Origin: Mycolicibacterium sp. MU0050
Lineage (GTDB): Bacteria; Actinomycetota; Actinomycetes; Mycobacteriales; Mycobacteriaceae
NCBI RefSeq assembly: GCF_963378085.1
Contig: NZ_OY726395.1
Location: 2,108,001 to 2,172,000, forward strand
Direction: 5' to 3'
Length of the DNA: 64,000 nucleotides
Part shown: in pieces, positions 29,776-43,100 of the stretch
Layout: each line of letters begins with the position of its first letter
Numbering within the stretch: position 1 is the stretch's first letter
The notes under the pieces: model-generated
What the model was told of the DNA's origin: nothing
Seen by the model: the letters and a program-made list of their open reading frames with translations, nothing else
Databases searched by the model: none
Position numbers and translations under genes: made by a program

Positions 29776-30837
29776 CTAGCGCGCGGCCGAGCCCACCGCT
29801 TCGCTCAGCGAGCCGAACCCGCCGGCGTGCAGGCGCTGCGCCAGCCCGTCGTGAATGTTCTTGGCCCACAGGCCGCCGCCGTAGATGAAGCCGGTGTAAC
29901 CCTGCAGCAGGGCGGCCCCGGCCGTGATGCGCTCCCAGGCGTCGTCGGCGGTTTCGATGCCCCCGACGCTGATCAGCACCAGTTGCGATCCGGCGCGGGC
30001 GTGCAGGCGGCGCAGCACCTCCAGCGCCCGGCGGGCCACCGGCGGCCCGGACACCCCGCCGGCGCCCATTGCGTCGACACCGGGGGTCCGCAGGCCATCG
30101 CGGGACACCGTGGTGTTGGTGGCGACAATGCCGGCCAAGCCCAATTCCACTGCCAGATCAGCGATCTCGTCGATGTCGGAATCCGACAGATCCGGGGCGA
30201 TCTTGAGCAGAACCGGGGTGGACGTCTCCTCGAGCACCGCCTGCAGGATGGGACGCAGCGACTGCACGGCCTGCAGATCGCGCAGCCCCGGGGTGTTCGG
30301 CGAGCTGACGTTGACCACCAGATAGCTCGCCAGCGAACCGAGCAGACGCGCGCTGGCCCGGTAGTCGTCGACCGCCCGTTCGGGTGGGGTCACTTTCGAC
30401 TTGCCGATGTTGACCCCGATCGGCACCTCGGGCCGATGTCGCGCCAGCTGCAGCGCCAACTCGCCGGCGCCGTGGTTGTTGAAGCCCATGCGGTTGAGCA
30501 GCGCGCGGTCTTCCGGCAGTCGGAACAGCCGCGGCTGCGGGTTGCCGGGCTGGGCCTGCGCGGTGACGGTGCCCACCTCGGCGTAGCCGAATCCGAGCGC
30601 ACCCCAGGCGTGCAGGCCGGTGCCGTTCTTGTCGAAACCCGCGGCCAGCCCCAGCGGCCCCGGGAAGCGCACCCCGAACACGGTGCTGGCCAGGATCGGG
30701 TCCTGCGGGCCCAGCACGGCCTGCAGCCGGCGCCGCGGCGGCCCCCACGCAGTCGCGGTGCGCAGCGCACCGAAGACCACGGTGTGGATCCGTTCGGCGG
30801 GCACGGCGAACAGCCCCCGTCGCACCAATTCGTACAT
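29776..30837 (-). CDS. pyrD: Dihydroorotate dehydrogenase (quinone), class 2
   Basis: PyrD oxidises dihydroorotate to orotate in pyrimidine synthesis and passes electrons to membrane quinone. The 353-residue protein has an N-terminal amphipathic quinone-binding helical region (1-40), the FMN site start [10 protein letters not shown], the catalytic-Ser segment [21 protein letters not shown] and the phosphate-binding [16 protein letters not shown] and [12 protein letters not shown] at 30837 is used; GTG at 30843 would overlap the upstream stop as GTGA and is equally possible. The last gene of a three-gene minus-strand operon. Confidence 0.95.
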   Translation of the reverse strand: MYELVRRGLFAVPAERIHTVVFGALRTATAWGPPRRRLQAVLGPQDPILASTVFGVRFPGPLGLAAGFDKNGTGLHAWGALGFGYAEVGTVTAQAQPGNPQPRLFRLPEDRALLNRMGFNNHGAGELALQLARHRPEVPIGVNIGKSKVTPPERAVDDYRASARLLGSLASYLVVNVSSPNTPGLRDLQAVQSLRPILQAVLEETSTPVLLKIAPDLSDSDIDEIADLAVELGLAGIVATNTTVSRDGLRTPGVDAMGAGGVSGPPVARRALEVLRRLHARAGSQLVLISVGGIETADDAWERITAGAALLQGYTGFIYGGGLWAKNIHDGLAQRLHAGGFGSLSEAVGSAAR

Positions 30838-30839
30838 CG

Positions 30840-31100
30840 TCACAGCCCCGGGATCGGATCGACGTGCGGATTCTGCACGCGAGATTTCTTGCGTCGCAAC
30901 AGGACCCGGCGGCTCCCGTCGGTGTACAGCCGGACCTTGGTGAGCTCCCAGCCGCGGTACTCGGCCTCGATCGACAGCCGGGTGGACGCGGTCAGCCGCG
31001 TGACGTCCGGGGGCAGCCGCAGCGGGATCCACTCGTAGTCGTCGGACAGGTCCACGTCCCAACCCAGCGGCAACCGCGTGCGCGCCGCGCGGCTCGTCAC
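30840..31100 (-). CDS. DUF5703 family small protein
   Basis: The 86-residue protein is rich in Arg and charged residues, with a central strand-rich part [22 protein letters not shown] and the family segment [21 protein letters not shown]. No signal peptide or membrane segment is present. GTG at 31100 overlaps the lppL stop (GTGA), and its own stop touches the pyrD start, so it is coupled on both sides. Function is unknown. Confidence 0.78.
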   Translation of the reverse strand: MTSRAARTRLPLGWDVDLSDDYEWIPLRLPPDVTRLTASTRLSIEAEYRGWELTKVRLYTDGSRRVLLRRKKSRVQNPHVDPIPGL

Positions 31101-32194
31101 GAGGCCCCCGCCGCGTCGCGGATCACCTGGACCCCCGCGCCCGCACCGGACACCACGAACAGGGTGTTGGTGGCGGGGTCGAAGCCCAGGCTGTTCGGCT
31201 GCTGCACAGTGGGGTAGCGCACCTTCTCCACAGGGATTCCAGTGGACAGATCGTAACCAACCACGGTGTTGGCCGCCGTCTGCGAGACCCACGCGAGTTC
31301 GGCTGACCCGGCCAGGCCGTAGGGCGCGGAGGCCACCGGGTAGCGCTGCCGCAGGATCAACGGGTCCGCCGAGTACACCAGCAGTTCGCCACCGCGGGTG
31401 TCGGTCACCAGGATTCGGCCCACCGGGTCGGCCACCAGGGTCGTCGCACCCTCACCGGCGCGCAACGCCTGGGCGACCTCGCCGGCGGCGTTGATTGCCG
31501 TCACCGAGGTCTGGCCGCGGTCCAGCACCACAGCGGTATCGCCTTGGGTGACAATCGAATCCACCCGGGCAAAGATCTTCCGGTACTCGCCCACGCCGGC
31601 TTGTCCGCCCTCGGCCGGGTTCAGGATGAACACCGCGCCGTCGGCGCTGCCGAGCACCATCCGGCCGTCGGCGCGCCGGGCCACCGCGGTGAAGTCGGTG
31701 TCCGCGTGGTCGCGGACCTCGACCCGTTGCACATCGGCGCCCAGATCGGCCGAATCGGCGACGAAGTAGCCGCCGCGCGTCGACAGGTACACCCGGCCCT
31801 CGGCGACGGTCACGGCGGTGGCGGTCCCGGGCAACTCGACCACGCGACCCGGACCGGTGCCCGAGCCGAAGACCGTCAGTCGCGCCGGAGCCTCGGCGTT
31901 GGCGCCGGGGCTGAGCACCAGCAGCGCGGCGGCGGCCGGGTCGAATACCGCTCCCTGCACCGGCGCGTCGAGCGGCCGCACCGCGCCCGCCGGCGGGTGG
32001 GCCGGCGGCGGCGCCTCGGCGGGGGAGGCCGCGGGGATGGTCGCCGGGGCCAGTTCGACCGGGGTCGACGAGCACGACACGACGCCCAGCACCGCCAGCG
32101 AACCGATCAGCGCGGCGACCAGACGGCGCCGCACTGGTGGTTTGCTGGGCAGCGACGGGGCGGTCGGCGCGGAAAACCTTCGTTGGGCTAGCAC
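31097..32194 (-). CDS. lppL: Lipoprotein LppL, beta-propeller type
   Basis: The 365-residue protein has a basic N-terminus, a hydrophobic signal and the lipobox VVSC (Cys about 41), then a Pro/Ala-rich spacer and repeated 35-45-residue units such as [17 protein letters not shown] and [23 protein letters not shown] that look like blades of a propeller. Position beside pyrD and a DUF5703 gene matches Rv2138. GTG at 32194 lies about nine bases after a TAGAGT box. The ligand or partner is unknown. Confidence 0.88.
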   Translation of the reverse strand: MLAQRRFSAPTAPSLPSKPPVRRRLVAALIGSLAVLGVVSCSSTPVELAPATIPAASPAEAPPPAHPPAGAVRPLDAPVQGAVFDPAAAALLVLSPGANAEAPARLTVFGSGTGPGRVVELPGTATAVTVAEGRVYLSTRGGYFVADSADLGADVQRVEVRDHADTDFTAVARRADGRMVLGSADGAVFILNPAEGGQAGVGEYRKIFARVDSIVTQGDTAVVLDRGQTSVTAINAAGEVAQALRAGEGATTLVADPVGRILVTDTRGGELLVYSADPLILRQRYPVASAPYGLAGSAELAWVSQTAANTVVGYDLSTGIPVEKVRYPTVQQPNSLGFDPATNTLFVVSGAGAGVQVIRDAAGAS

Positions 32195-32203
32195 TGCCGA
32201 AAG

Positions 32204-32251
32204 ACTCTATCCGGCATCACCGAAGGCGCCGGTGCGCCCCGGCGGTATGGT
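32204..32251. promoter_or_regulatory. Divergent promoter pair, lppL and Rv2137c-type gene
   Basis: On the minus strand TAGAGT (32209-32204) lies nine bases before the lppL GTG. On the plus strand TATGGT (32246-32251) lies six bases before the ATG at 32258, a leaderless layout. The two boxes are 36 bases apart, so the genes may compete for polymerase. Confidence 0.5.
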
Positions 32252-32257
32252 CGGCCC

Positions 32258-32554
32258 ATGTCCCTGAGTGCAGACTCCGGACTGGGCGACGGGTTCGCCG
32301 TGGAAGACGTCACCACCGGTCCGCACGCAAGTGGGTTCGGCACCGTCGGCGACGGGCGGACCTTTGCTTTCCGGGTCCTCGACGTCCAGGACCTGCGGGT
32401 CGAGATCTACCGCCCGCGGTTGTCCGGCCCGGTGCCGCAGCGCGAGGACGTGGTGGCCGCGGCCACCCGGAGTTGCCGGGGCCTCGACCTCAACGACGAA
32501 CGCAGCCTGATCGCCGCGGTGCGCGACGCGGTCACCGAAGCCGCGACACGCTGA
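32258..32554 (+). CDS. Conserved hypothetical protein (Rv2137c type)
   Basis: A 98-residue soluble protein without signal or membrane segments. The N-terminal half is Gly/Asp/Thr-rich ([18 protein letters not shown]); the C-terminal half looks helical ([17 protein letters not shown] and [14 protein letters not shown]). Position between lppL and uppP matches Rv2137c. The ATG follows TATGGT with no leader. Function is unknown. Confidence 0.75.
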   Translation: MSLSADSGLGDGFAVEDVTTGPHASGFGTVGDGRTFAFRVLDVQDLRVEIYRPRLSGPVPQREDVVAAATRSCRGLDLNDERSLIAAVRDAVTEAATR

Positions 32555-32578
32555 GGAAGCCGCGCAGCGGCACCACGG

Positions 32579-32584
32579 TACGGT
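32579..32584 (+). promoter_or_regulatory. Minus-10 box of uppP
   Basis: TACGGT is followed by seven bases and GTG at 32592, the leaderless layout. This supports the longer uppP start. Confidence 0.45.
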
Positions 32585-32591
32585 CGTCGGC

Positions 32592-33440
32592 GTGGAAGTG
32601 GCGGCGATGTCCTGGCTGCAGGTGGTGGTGCTGTCGGTCGTGCAGGGCCTCACCGAGTTCCTGCCGGTCTCGTCGTCCGGGCACCTGGCGATCACCTCGC
32701 GGCTGTTCTTCTCCGACGACGCCGGGGCCTCGTTCACAGCGGTGTCGCAGCTCGGTACCGAGGCCGCGGTCCTGCTGTACTTCGCCAAGGACATCGCCCG
32801 GATCGTGCGGGCGTGGTTCGCGGGCCTGTTCGACCGGACCCGCCGGGACAACGTCGACTACCGGATGGGCTGGTTCGTCATCATCGGCACCATCCCGATC
32901 TGCGTACTGGGCCTGCTGTTCAAGGACGAGATCCGCACCGGGGCGCGCAATCTGTGGCTGGTGGCCTCGGCGCTGATCGTGTTCGCGCTGGTCATCGCCG
33001 TCGCCGAGTATGTCGGCCGGCAGACCCGCCACGTGGAAAAGCTGACCTGGCGCGACGCGGTCATCGTCGGGTTGGCGCAGTGTCTGGCGCTGGTGCCCGG
33101 GGTGTCCCGCTCCGGCGCGACCATCAGCGCGGGGCTGTTCCTGGGACTGGACCGGGCCCTGGCGGCCCGGTTCGGTTTCCTGCTGGCCATCCCCGCGGTG
33201 TTCGCCTCGGGGCTGTTCTCGCTGCCGGACGCCTTCGCCCCGGTCAGCGACGGGATGAGCGCGACGGGACCGCAGTTGCTGGTGTCGGTGCTCATCGCCT
33301 TCGTCGTCGGGTTCGCCGCGGTGGCCTGGCTGCTGCGGTTCTTGGAACGGCACAGCATGTACTGGTTCGTCGGCTACCGCGTGGTGCTCGGCGCCGTGGT
33401 GATGATCCTTCTCGGAACTGGAGTGATGAGCGCAACATGA
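32592..33440 (+). CDS. uppP: Undecaprenyl-diphosphatase UppP (BacA)
   Basis: UppP removes a phosphate from the polyprenyl diphosphate carrier, recycling it for lipid I and wall-polymer synthesis. The 282-residue protein has about eight membrane segments and the two family motifs: [15 protein letters not shown] (catalytic Glu and Ser) and [15 protein letters not shown] (catalytic Arg). GTG at 32592 fits the TACGGT box; ATG at 32607 would give 277 residues starting MSWLQVVV, as in M. tuberculosis, and cannot be excluded. The stop overlaps the next gene as ATGA. Confidence 0.94.
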   Translation: MEVAAMSWLQVVVLSVVQGLTEFLPVSSSGHLAITSRLFFSDDAGASFTAVSQLGTEAAVLLYFAKDIARIVRAWFAGLFDRTRRDNVDYRMGWFVIIGTIPICVLGLLFKDEIRTGARNLWLVASALIVFALVIAVAEYVGRQTRHVEKLTWRDAVIVGLAQCLALVPGVSRSGATISAGLFLGLDRALAARFGFLLAIPAVFASGLFSLPDAFAPVSDGMSATGPQLLVSVLIAFVVGFAAVAWLLRFLERHSMYWFVGYRVVLGAVVMILLGTGVMSAT

Positions 33441-34138
33441 CCGTGATCCTGCTGCGGCACGGCCGCTCCACCTCGAACACCGCGCACACCCTCGCGGGCC
33501 GCAGCGCCGGCGTCGACCTCGACGACAAGGGCCGCCAGCAGGCCGAGGGCCTCGTCGAGCGGTTGGCGGCGCTGCCGATCAAGGCGGTGGTGCGCTCGCC
33601 GCTCCTGCGCTGCGAGCGCACCGTGGAGCCGTTAGCCGCGGCGCTGTCGCTGACCCCGACGGTCGATGAACGCATCAGCGAGGTCGATTACGGCGCCTGG
33701 ACCGGGCGGGCCATCGGCGAGCTGGTCAAGGAGCCGCTCTGGACGGTGGTCCAGCAGCAGCCCAGCGCGGCGATCTTCCCCGACGGTGAGGGGCTGGCCG
33801 AGGTCCAGTCCCGCGCGGTCGCCGCGGTCCGCGAACACGACCGACGGCTGGCCGAGGAGCACGGCGGCGACGCGCTGTGGGTGGCCTGCACGCACGGCGA
33901 CGTCATCAAGGCCGTCCTCGCCGACGCGCTGGGCCTGCACCTCGACGGCTTTCAGCGCATCACCGCCGACCCCGCGTCGTGCAGCGTGATCCGCTACACC
34001 GCGGTGCGGCCGTTCGTCGTCCACGTCAACCACACCGGGGCGGCGCTCGCCAACGTGCTGAGCGCCGCGCCGGCCGCCGAAACCAACGGTGAGAACCCGG
34101 CTGCGGGCGACGCCGTTGTCGGCGGCTCGACCGACTGA
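33437..34138 (+). CDS. Histidine phosphatase superfamily protein (Rv2135c type)
   Basis: The 233-residue protein starts [11 protein letters not shown] with the phosphohistidine H8 in the RHG motif. The SPLLRCERT arginine, the acidic E in [11 protein letters not shown] and the second catalytic His in CTHGDVIKA complete the active site. These proteins are phosphatases or phosphoglycerate mutases; the GAWTGR motif favours a broad phosphatase. It overlaps uppP by four bases and is followed by a DUF3090 gene and a kinase-like gene. Confidence 0.88.
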   Translation: MTVILLRHGRSTSNTAHTLAGRSAGVDLDDKGRQQAEGLVERLAALPIKAVVRSPLLRCERTVEPLAAALSLTPTVDERISEVDYGAWTGRAIGELVKEPLWTVVQQQPSAAIFPDGEGLAEVQSRAVAAVREHDRRLAEEHGGDALWVACTHGDVIKAVLADALGLHLDGFQRITADPASCSVIRYTAVRPFVVHVNHTGAALANVLSAAPAAETNGENPAAGDAVVGGSTD

Positions 34139-34179
34139 TCTCAACGTCGCCGGTGACAGCCGGTATTTTGGAGGACGCC

Positions 34180-34767
34180 ATGGCCCGCGCAATTCACGTC
34201 TTCCGAACCCCCGACCGCTTTGTGGCCGGGACCGTCGGCCAGCCCGGAAATCGGACCTTCTACCTGCAAGCCGTCCACGACAACCGCGTGGTCTCCGTGG
34301 TGTTGGAGAAGCAGCAGGTCGAGGTGCTCGCCGACCGGATCGGCGCGCTGCTGGTGGAGATCAACCGCCGCTTCGGGACGCCGCTGCCGCCGGAGTCCGC
34401 CGACGTCGAGGACCTCAGTCCGCTGGTGACCCCGGTGGACGCCGAGTTCCGGGTCGGCACCATGGGGCTGGGCTGGGATTCCGAGGCGCAGACCGTGGTG
34501 GTGGAGCTGCTGGCGGTCACCGACACCGAGTTCGACGCCTCGGTGGTCCTCGACGACGCCGAGGAGGGCCCCGACGCGGTGCGGGTGTTCCTCAGCCCGG
34601 AGTCCGCGCGGCAGTTCGCCAACCGCTCCCAGCGGGTGATCTCGGCGGGGCGGCCGCCGTGCCCGCTGTGCGAGGAACCGCTGGACGCCGACGGTCACAT
34701 CTGTGTGCGCACCAACGGCTACCGGCGCGCCGAACTGTTCGGGTCTGACGATGACCCACAACCCTGA
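34180..34767 (+). CDS. DUF3090 family protein with C-terminal zinc-knuckle-like cysteines (Rv2134c type)
   Basis: The 195-residue protein begins MARAIHVFRTPDRFVAGTVG after a strong GGAGG site; an earlier start at 34153 is rejected. The DUF3090 core is strand-rich, and the C-terminus has CPLCEEPLDADGHIC, a CxxC...C set that could bind zinc with a fourth ligand such as His. It overlaps the next gene by 17 bases. The pair of DUF3090 and SCO1664-type protein is conserved in actinobacteria. Function is unknown. Confidence 0.88.
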   Translation: MARAIHVFRTPDRFVAGTVGQPGNRTFYLQAVHDNRVVSVVLEKQQVEVLADRIGALLVEINRRFGTPLPPESADVEDLSPLVTPVDAEFRVGTMGLGWDSEAQTVVVELLAVTDTEFDASVVLDDAEEGPDAVRVFLSPESARQFANRSQRVISAGRPPCPLCEEPLDADGHICVRTNGYRRAELFGSDDDPQP

Positions 34768-35581
34768 GCAGGAGGCGGTACTGCGGCATGGCGAGCTGAC
34801 GGTCCTCGGCCGGATCCGCTCGGCGAGCAACGCCACCTTCCTGTGCGAGGCCGAGCTCGACGGCCGGCGCACGCACTGTGTCTACAAGCCGGTCAGCGGG
34901 GAACAACCGCTGTGGGACTTCCCGGACGGCACGCTGGCCGGACGCGAACTGGCGACCTATCTGGTGTCCGCCGCGCTGGGCTGGAACATTGTGCCGCACA
35001 CCATGATCCGCTCCGGTCCGGCGGGCCCGGGCATGGTGCAGCAGTGGGTGGACCAGCCCGAAGCCCAGCCCGAAGGCGAGCCGGAATCCGAGTCCGGGGC
35101 CGCCGCGCTGGACCTCGTCGACCTGTGCCCGGCCGACCGGCTGCCCGCGGGATACCTGCCGGTGCTGCGCGCCCACGACTACACCGGCAACGAGGTCCTG
35201 CTGATCCACGCCGACGACCCGCGCCTGGTGCGGATGGCCGTCTTCGACATCCTGGTCAACAACGCCGACCGCAAGGGCGGCCACATCCTGGCCGGCGTCG
35301 ACGGCCGGGTCTACGGGGTCGACCACGGGCTGTGCCTGCACACCGAGGACAAGCTGCGCACCGTGCTGTGGGGGTGGGCCGGCAAGCCCATCGACGACGC
35401 CATCCTCGAGACGGTCGCCGAGCTGCAGACGGCGCTGGACGGCGAACTCGCCGGGCAGCTGGCCCCGCACGTCACCGGCGCCGAGATCGAAGCGCTGCGC
35501 GAGCGGGTGCGCGACCTGCTCGACGACCCGGTGATGCCGGCGGCCAACCGGCATCGACCCATCCCGTGGCCGGCGTTCTGA
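34751..35581 (+). CDS. SCO1664 family protein, PI3/4-kinase-like fold (Rv2133c type)
   Basis: The 276-residue protein shows kinase-like signatures: K46 in CVYKPVSGEQP (ATP-binding lysine place), the loop FDILVNNADRKGGHIL (about 175-190, with D183 and N181 as catalytic-loop residues), and D201 in VYGVDHGLCLH as the metal-binding Asp. An acidic linker (105-125) splits the domain. It overlaps the DUF3090 gene and lies in the uppP-phosphatase run. Kinase activity is inferred from motifs; the substrate is unknown. Confidence 0.82.
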   Translation: MTHNPEQEAVLRHGELTVLGRIRSASNATFLCEAELDGRRTHCVYKPVSGEQPLWDFPDGTLAGRELATYLVSAALGWNIVPHTMIRSGPAGPGMVQQWVDQPEAQPEGEPESESGAAALDLVDLCPADRLPAGYLPVLRAHDYTGNEVLLIHADDPRLVRMAVFDILVNNADRKGGHILAGVDGRVYGVDHGLCLHTEDKLRTVLWGWAGKPIDDAILETVAELQTALDGELAGQLAPHVTGAEIEALRERVRDLLDDPVMPAANRHRPIPWPAF

Positions 35582-35596
35582 CCCGGGCCGGGTGAC

Positions 35597-36040
35597 TCAG
35601 GCCGGCCGCCAACTCAGGATGCCGCCGTCGGCCAGCTTCGACAGGTGCAGCTGGTCGCCGTCGAACAGGTAGGTCCGCACGTGCTCCAGCGAGCTGGTCA
35701 CCCGCTGATCCAGCGAGGGCTGCGGGCAGAACATCTGGGTGACCCCGATCGGCCCGAACGTCAGCGTTCCGGAGTTCCCGTCGGCGCCGGGTTCGGCGGT
35801 GTAGCTGCCGGTGCCCCGGTTGCAGTCCAGCTGGAACGACGCCGTGCCGTCGGCTCCGAACTCGACGGTGAATTTGCTGGGGTCGGGCACGGCGGTGGAC
35901 TCGGCGTCGGCCATCGACTGGATGGACGTCAGCTGCCATTTCGTGCCGGTCAGGGTGCGCGGGGCCGGCTCGGAACCGCACGCGACCAGCGGCGCGAGCG
36001 CGGTCAGGAAGATCATGGCCGCCGACGCTGTTGTACGCAT
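35597..36040 (-). CDS. META domain lipoprotein (HslJ-like)
   Basis: The 147-residue protein has a signal segment ending APLVAC, where L-V-A-C is a good lipobox, so it should be lipid-anchored outside. The META domain follows ([10 protein letters not shown] and a strand-rich core with a [13 protein letters not shown] motif). Two Cys in the mature part (in LDCN and MFCPQ) could pair. TAAATT lies six bases before the ATG, a leaderless layout. Some family members act in heat or antibiotic tolerance; the role here is unknown. Confidence 0.85.
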   Translation of the reverse strand: MRTTASAAMIFLTALAPLVACGSEPAPRTLTGTKWQLTSIQSMADAESTAVPDPSKFTVEFGADGTASFQLDCNRGTGSYTAEPGADGNSGTLTFGPIGVTQMFCPQPSLDQRVTSSLEHVRTYLFDGDQLHLSKLADGGILSWRPA

Positions 36041-36046
36041 GTGCCG

Positions 36047-36052
36047 AATTTA
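36047..36052 (-). promoter_or_regulatory. Minus-10 box of the META lipoprotein gene
   Basis: On the minus strand TAAATT is followed by six bases and ATG at 36040, a leaderless layout. Confidence 0.5.
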
Positions 36053-36106
36053 CCGTCAGTCCAGCCCCCGCCCACCGCTCGTAGCCGCATCGCGGATACT
36101 GACACG

Positions 36107-36895
36107 GTGAAAATGGCGGCCGGCGACAGCGTGAACCAGACGGATGCCGCGCTTGCCGCCGACCTCGCCGTCGACGCGGGGAACCTCCTGCTGGCGATGC
36201 GCGAGGAGGTCGGCTTCGACTACCCGTGGATGTTGGGCGACGCCGGCGACAGCCAGGCCAACAAGCTGCTGCTGCGCCGGTTGGCGGCCGAGCGCCCGGG
36301 CGACGCGGTGCTGTCCGAGGAGGCCCCCGACGACCTGCGCCGGCTCCAGTCCGACCGGGTGTGGATCATCGACCCCGTCGACGGCACTCGCGAGTACTCC
36401 ACCCCGGACCGGCCGGACTGGGCGGTCCACATCGCCCTGTGGCAGCGCGTCGGCGGTCCGGCCGGGCGCATCACCGACGCCGTGGTCGCCCTGCCCGCCA
36501 CCGGCGAGGTCTTTCGTTCCGACACCGTGGTCGCCGGCCCGCGCCGCGACCCGGCCGCGCCCATCCGCATCACGGCCAGCGCCAACCGGCCCCCGGCGGT
36601 GCTGTACCGGATGTCGGAATACATCGACTTCGAGCTGGTGCGGATCGGCTCGGCGGGTGCCAAGGCGATGGCGGTGGTGCGCGGCGACGTCGACGCCTAC
36701 ATCCACGCCGGCGGCCAGTGGGAGTGGGACTCGGCGGCGCCGGGCGGGGTCATCCAGGCCGCCGGCATGCACGCCTCGCGGTTGGACGGCTCGCCGATGC
36801 TCTACAACCGTCCGGATCCGTATCTGCCCGACCTGCTGATGTGTCGGGCCGAACTCGCTGACGTGCTGCTCGACGCGATCCGGTTGGCCAGTTGA
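36107..36895 (+). CDS. cysQ: 3'-phosphoadenosine 5'-phosphate phosphatase CysQ
   Basis: CysQ removes the 3' phosphate from PAP (and can act on fructose bisphosphate or inositol phosphate), controlling the sulfate assimilation pool. The 262-residue protein has the Li-sensitive phosphatase metal motifs: Glu in [19 protein letters not shown] (about 87-97) and [14 protein letters not shown] at 36107 follows GATACT by six bases, again close to a leaderless layout; ATG at 36113 is an alternative. mshC follows, linking sulfur and mycothiol metabolism as in M. tuberculosis. Confidence 0.92.
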   Translation: MKMAAGDSVNQTDAALAADLAVDAGNLLLAMREEVGFDYPWMLGDAGDSQANKLLLRRLAAERPGDAVLSEEAPDDLRRLQSDRVWIIDPVDGTREYSTPDRPDWAVHIALWQRVGGPAGRITDAVVALPATGEVFRSDTVVAGPRRDPAAPIRITASANRPPAVLYRMSEYIDFELVRIGSAGAKAMAVVRGDVDAYIHAGGQWEWDSAAPGGVIQAAGMHASRLDGSPMLYNRPDPYLPDLLMCRAELADVLLDAIRLAS

Positions 36896-36930
36896 TGAGC
36901 GCCGCCGAGCCCCGAATAGAGTTCGACACC

Positions 36931-38169
36931 ATGCAATCGTGGTCGGCCGCTTCAGTTCCGGAGTTGCCCGGTCGGGCACCGCAGTTGCGCCTCTTCGACA
37001 GCGCCGACCGGCAGGTGCGTCCCGTCGCGCCGGGCGCCACGGCCCGGATGTACGTCTGCGGCATCACCCCGTACGACGCCACCCACCTCGGGCACGCGGC
37101 GACGTACCTGGCCTTCGATCTGGTGTACCGGATGTGGCTGGATTCCGGGCACCGGGTGCATTACGTGCAGAACATCACCGACATCGACGACCCGCTGTTC
37201 GAGCGTGCCGATCGCGACGGCGTGCACTGGCGGGACCTGGGGGACCGCGAGACCCAGCTGTTCCGCGAGGACATGAGCGCGTTGCGGGTGCTGCCGCCGC
37301 AGGACTACGTCGCGGCCACCGACGCGATCGACGAGGTCATCGAGCTCGTCGAGAAGATGCTCGCCTCCGGTGCGGCCTACGTCGTGGACGACGCCGAGTT
37401 CCCCGACGTGTACTTCCGGGCCGACGCGACCGACCAGTTCGGTTACGAGTCCGGCTACGACCACGAGACCATGCGCGCGTTGTTCGCCGAGCGGGGCGGG
37501 GACCCCGACCGCGCGGGCAAGGCGGACCCGCTCGATGCGCTGGTGTGGAGCGCGGCGCGGGCGGGCGAACCGAGCTGGGAGTCCCCGTTCGGTCCCGGCC
37601 GGCCGGGCTGGCACATCGAGTGTTCGGCGATCGCGCTGAACCGGCTCGGCATGGGTTTCGACGTCCAGGGCGGCGGCAGTGACCTGATCTTCCCGCACCA
37701 CGAGTTCTCCGCCGCGCACGCCGAATCGGTCACCGAGCAGCGGCGCTTCGCGCGCCACTACGTCCACGCCGGCATGATCGGCTGGGACGGCCAGAAGATG
37801 TCGAAGAGCCTGGGCAACCTGGTTCTGGTGTCGAAGTTGCGCGCCGACGGGGTGGACCCGGGCGCGATTCGGCTCGGATTGTTCGCGGGGCATTACCGCA
37901 CCGACCGGTTCTGGAGCCCGCAGGTGCTCACCGAGGCGCAGCGGCGGCTGGCGCACTGGCGGTCCGCGGTGGCTCTGCCCGCCGGGCCGGACGCCGCCGA
38001 TGTCCTCGGGCGGGTCCGGCGTTACCTGGCCGACGATCTGGACACCCCCAAGGCGCTGGCCGCCCTGGACGGCTGGTGTACCGACGCGCTGGAGTACGGC
38101 GGGCACGACGAGCACGCCCCGAAGCTCGTGGCCGCCGCCGTCGACGCGCTGCTGGGTATCGCCCTCTAA
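36931..38169 (+). CDS. mshC: Cysteine:1D-myo-inosityl-GlcN ligase MshC (mycothiol synthesis)
   Basis: MshC joins cysteine to GlcN-inositol with ATP in the third stage of mycothiol synthesis. The 412-residue protein resembles cysteinyl-tRNA synthetase: C43 in [15 protein letters not shown] with the HxGH motif (52-55), the zinc-site region [20 protein letters not shown], and KMSKS near 289. It lacks the tRNA anticodon-binding domain, which separates it from CysS. The start MQSW matches the mycobacterial family; starts 12-13 codons upstream lack support. Its end overlaps the convergent PAC2 gene. Confidence 0.95.
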   Translation: MQSWSAASVPELPGRAPQLRLFDSADRQVRPVAPGATARMYVCGITPYDATHLGHAATYLAFDLVYRMWLDSGHRVHYVQNITDIDDPLFERADRDGVHWRDLGDRETQLFREDMSALRVLPPQDYVAATDAIDEVIELVEKMLASGAAYVVDDAEFPDVYFRADATDQFGYESGYDHETMRALFAERGGDPDRAGKADPLDALVWSAARAGEPSWESPFGPGRPGWHIECSAIALNRLGMGFDVQGGGSDLIFPHHEFSAAHAESVTEQRRFARHYVHAGMIGWDGQKMSKSLGNLVLVSKLRADGVDPGAIRLGLFAGHYRTDRFWSPQVLTEAQRRLAHWRSAVALPAGPDAADVLGRVRRYLADDLDTPKALAALDGWCTDALEYGGHDEHAPKLVAAAVDALLGIAL

Positions 38170-39059
38170 CGCCCGAATCCCGGGCTGCCGCCGGGACCGC
38201 GGCGGCGCAGATAGCGTTCGAACTCGGCGGCCAACGCGTCGCCGTCGATCTTGCCCAGCGCCTCGTTCATGTCGACCTCGGCGTCGCCGCGTTCCTCCAG
38301 GGACGCGACGTACTCGGCGACCTCGTCGTCCTCGGCGGTCATCTCGGTGACCGCCAGCTCCCATTCCTCGGCCTGCTGCGGCAGGTCCGCGAGCGGCACC
38401 TCGATGTCGAGCACGTCCTCGACCCGGCGCAACAGCGCCACCGTGGCCTTCGGGTTCGGGGGATGAGATACGTAGTGGGGGACCGCGGCCCAGAACGTCA
38501 CCGCGGGGATGCCCGCGGCCACGCAGGCGTCCTGGAACACCCCGGCGATTCCCGTCGGACCCTCGTAGCGGGTCTCCTCGAGCCCGAAGTACTGCGCCGA
38601 GTTCGACGAGTAGGCCGCCCCCGAGACCGGGACGGGTCGGGTGTGCGGGGTGTCGGCGAGCAGCGCGCCGAGGATCACGACGGTGTCCACGTCGAGCTTC
38701 TCGGCGATGTCCAGCAGTTCGGCGCAGAACGAGCGCCACCGCATGTTGGGCTCGACCCCATGCATCAGCACGATGTCGCGCTCGCTGCCGGGCGGCCGGC
38801 AGTGCGAAATCCGCATCGAGGGCCAGACCAGCTCCCGGGTCACGCCGTCGAGCTGCCGGATCACCGGCCGGTTCACCTGGTAGTCGTAATACGACTCGTC
38901 GTCGATGTCCATGATCGTCGACGCCTCCCAGATGGCGTCCAGGTGCGCGACGGCGTCGCTGGCGGCATCGCCGGCATCGTTCCAGCCTTCGAAGGCCGCC
39001 ACAATGACGGTGTTGTGGAGTTCGGGCAGATCAACTCTGCGGGAATCCGGCGAGGTCAC
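38166..39059 (-). CDS. PAC2 family protein (Rv2125 type, proteasome assembly chaperone 2-like)
   Basis: The 297-residue protein has the PAC2 fold, with [36 protein letters not shown] and a helical C-terminal domain. Archaeal and eukaryotic relatives assist proteasome assembly, but the actinobacterial ones have no shown link to the proteasome encoded further along. GTG at 39059 is chosen because TACGCT lies exactly six bases before it; ATG at 39098 would give 310 residues. It diverges from metH. Confidence 0.88.
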   Translation of the reverse strand: MTSPDSRRVDLPELHNTVIVAAFEGWNDAGDAASDAVAHLDAIWEASTIMDIDDESYYDYQVNRPVIRQLDGVTRELVWPSMRISHCRPPGSERDIVLMHGVEPNMRWRSFCAELLDIAEKLDVDTVVILGALLADTPHTRPVPVSGAAYSSNSAQYFGLEETRYEGPTGIAGVFQDACVAAGIPAVTFWAAVPHYVSHPPNPKATVALLRRVEDVLDIEVPLADLPQQAEEWELAVTEMTAEDDEVAEYVASLEERGDAEVDMNEALGKIDGDALAAEFERYLRRRGPGGSPGFGR

Positions 39060-39065
39060 CAACCC

Positions 39066-39071
39066 AGCGTA
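39066..39071 (-). promoter_or_regulatory. Minus-10 box of the PAC2 gene
   Basis: On the minus strand TACGCT is followed by six bases and GTG at 39059, a leaderless layout. Confidence 0.45.
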
Positions 39072-39152
39072 CGACCTCGGGTGGGTACTCAGTGCCATCG
39101 CCGTTCAGTGCCGCGAAAACGACCACGACCGGACGACGATCGGGCGACCACG

Positions 39153-39158
39153 TAGACT
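39153..39158 (+). promoter_or_regulatory. Minus-10 box of the metH transcript
   Basis: TAGACT is followed seven to eight bases later by the first base of the riboswitch P1 stem, so the transcript would begin at about the stem. No convincing minus-35 box is seen. Confidence 0.45.
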
Positions 39159-39165
39159 TTTTTTG

Positions 39166-39242
39166 GCCGAGAGGCGTTGCAACGGTTATCGGGGGTGCGG
39201 CACCCCGGATATCCGCCACGCTCGGCAGAGTCAAGGACGCCT
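39166..39242 (+). promoter_or_regulatory. S-adenosylhomocysteine (SAH) riboswitch upstream of metH
   Basis: The parts of the SAH riboswitch appear in order. P1 is GCCGAG (39166-39171) with CTCGGC (39221-39226), six perfect pairs. The conserved core AGGCGTTGCAACGG (39172-39185) follows. The P2 hairpin spans 39183-39215 (CGG, TATC and GGGGTG pairing with CACCCC, GATA and CCG, two mismatches). The pseudoknot is AGGCGT (39172-39177) with ACGCCT (39237-39242), six perfect pairs. The family is known upstream of metH and ahcY genes and turns expression on when SAH builds up. MetH removes homocysteine, which comes from SAH. Identification is by consensus and pairing read by eye. Confidence 0.82.
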
Positions 39243-39259
39243 TCCGTCATGGAAGGGAG
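39240..39259 (+). promoter_or_regulatory. Anti-Shine-Dalgarno hairpin competing with the riboswitch pseudoknot
   Basis: CCTTCC (39240-39245) is fully complementary to GGAAGG (39251-39256), with the five-base loop GTCAT. GGAAGGGAG is the metH ribosome site. The first three bases of CCTTCC are also the last three of the pseudoknot strand ACGCCT, so the two structures exclude each other. Inferred logic: no SAH, hairpin closed and translation low; SAH bound, site free. Confidence 0.6.
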
Positions 39260-39263
39260 CCGT

Positions 39264-43025
<3,762 letters not shown>

Positions 43026-43100
43026 CCGCCGAGGTCCAGGGTCTGAACCGGCTGTGGATGGGCGTCGGCGCCCGCCGGGCGACCGATGCAGAATGCAGGC

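Noticed and set aside
36931..38169. Cysteinyl-tRNA synthetase
   Set aside because: The length is 412 residues with no anticodon-binding domain, and the start and context (cysQ) match mycothiol ligase MshC.
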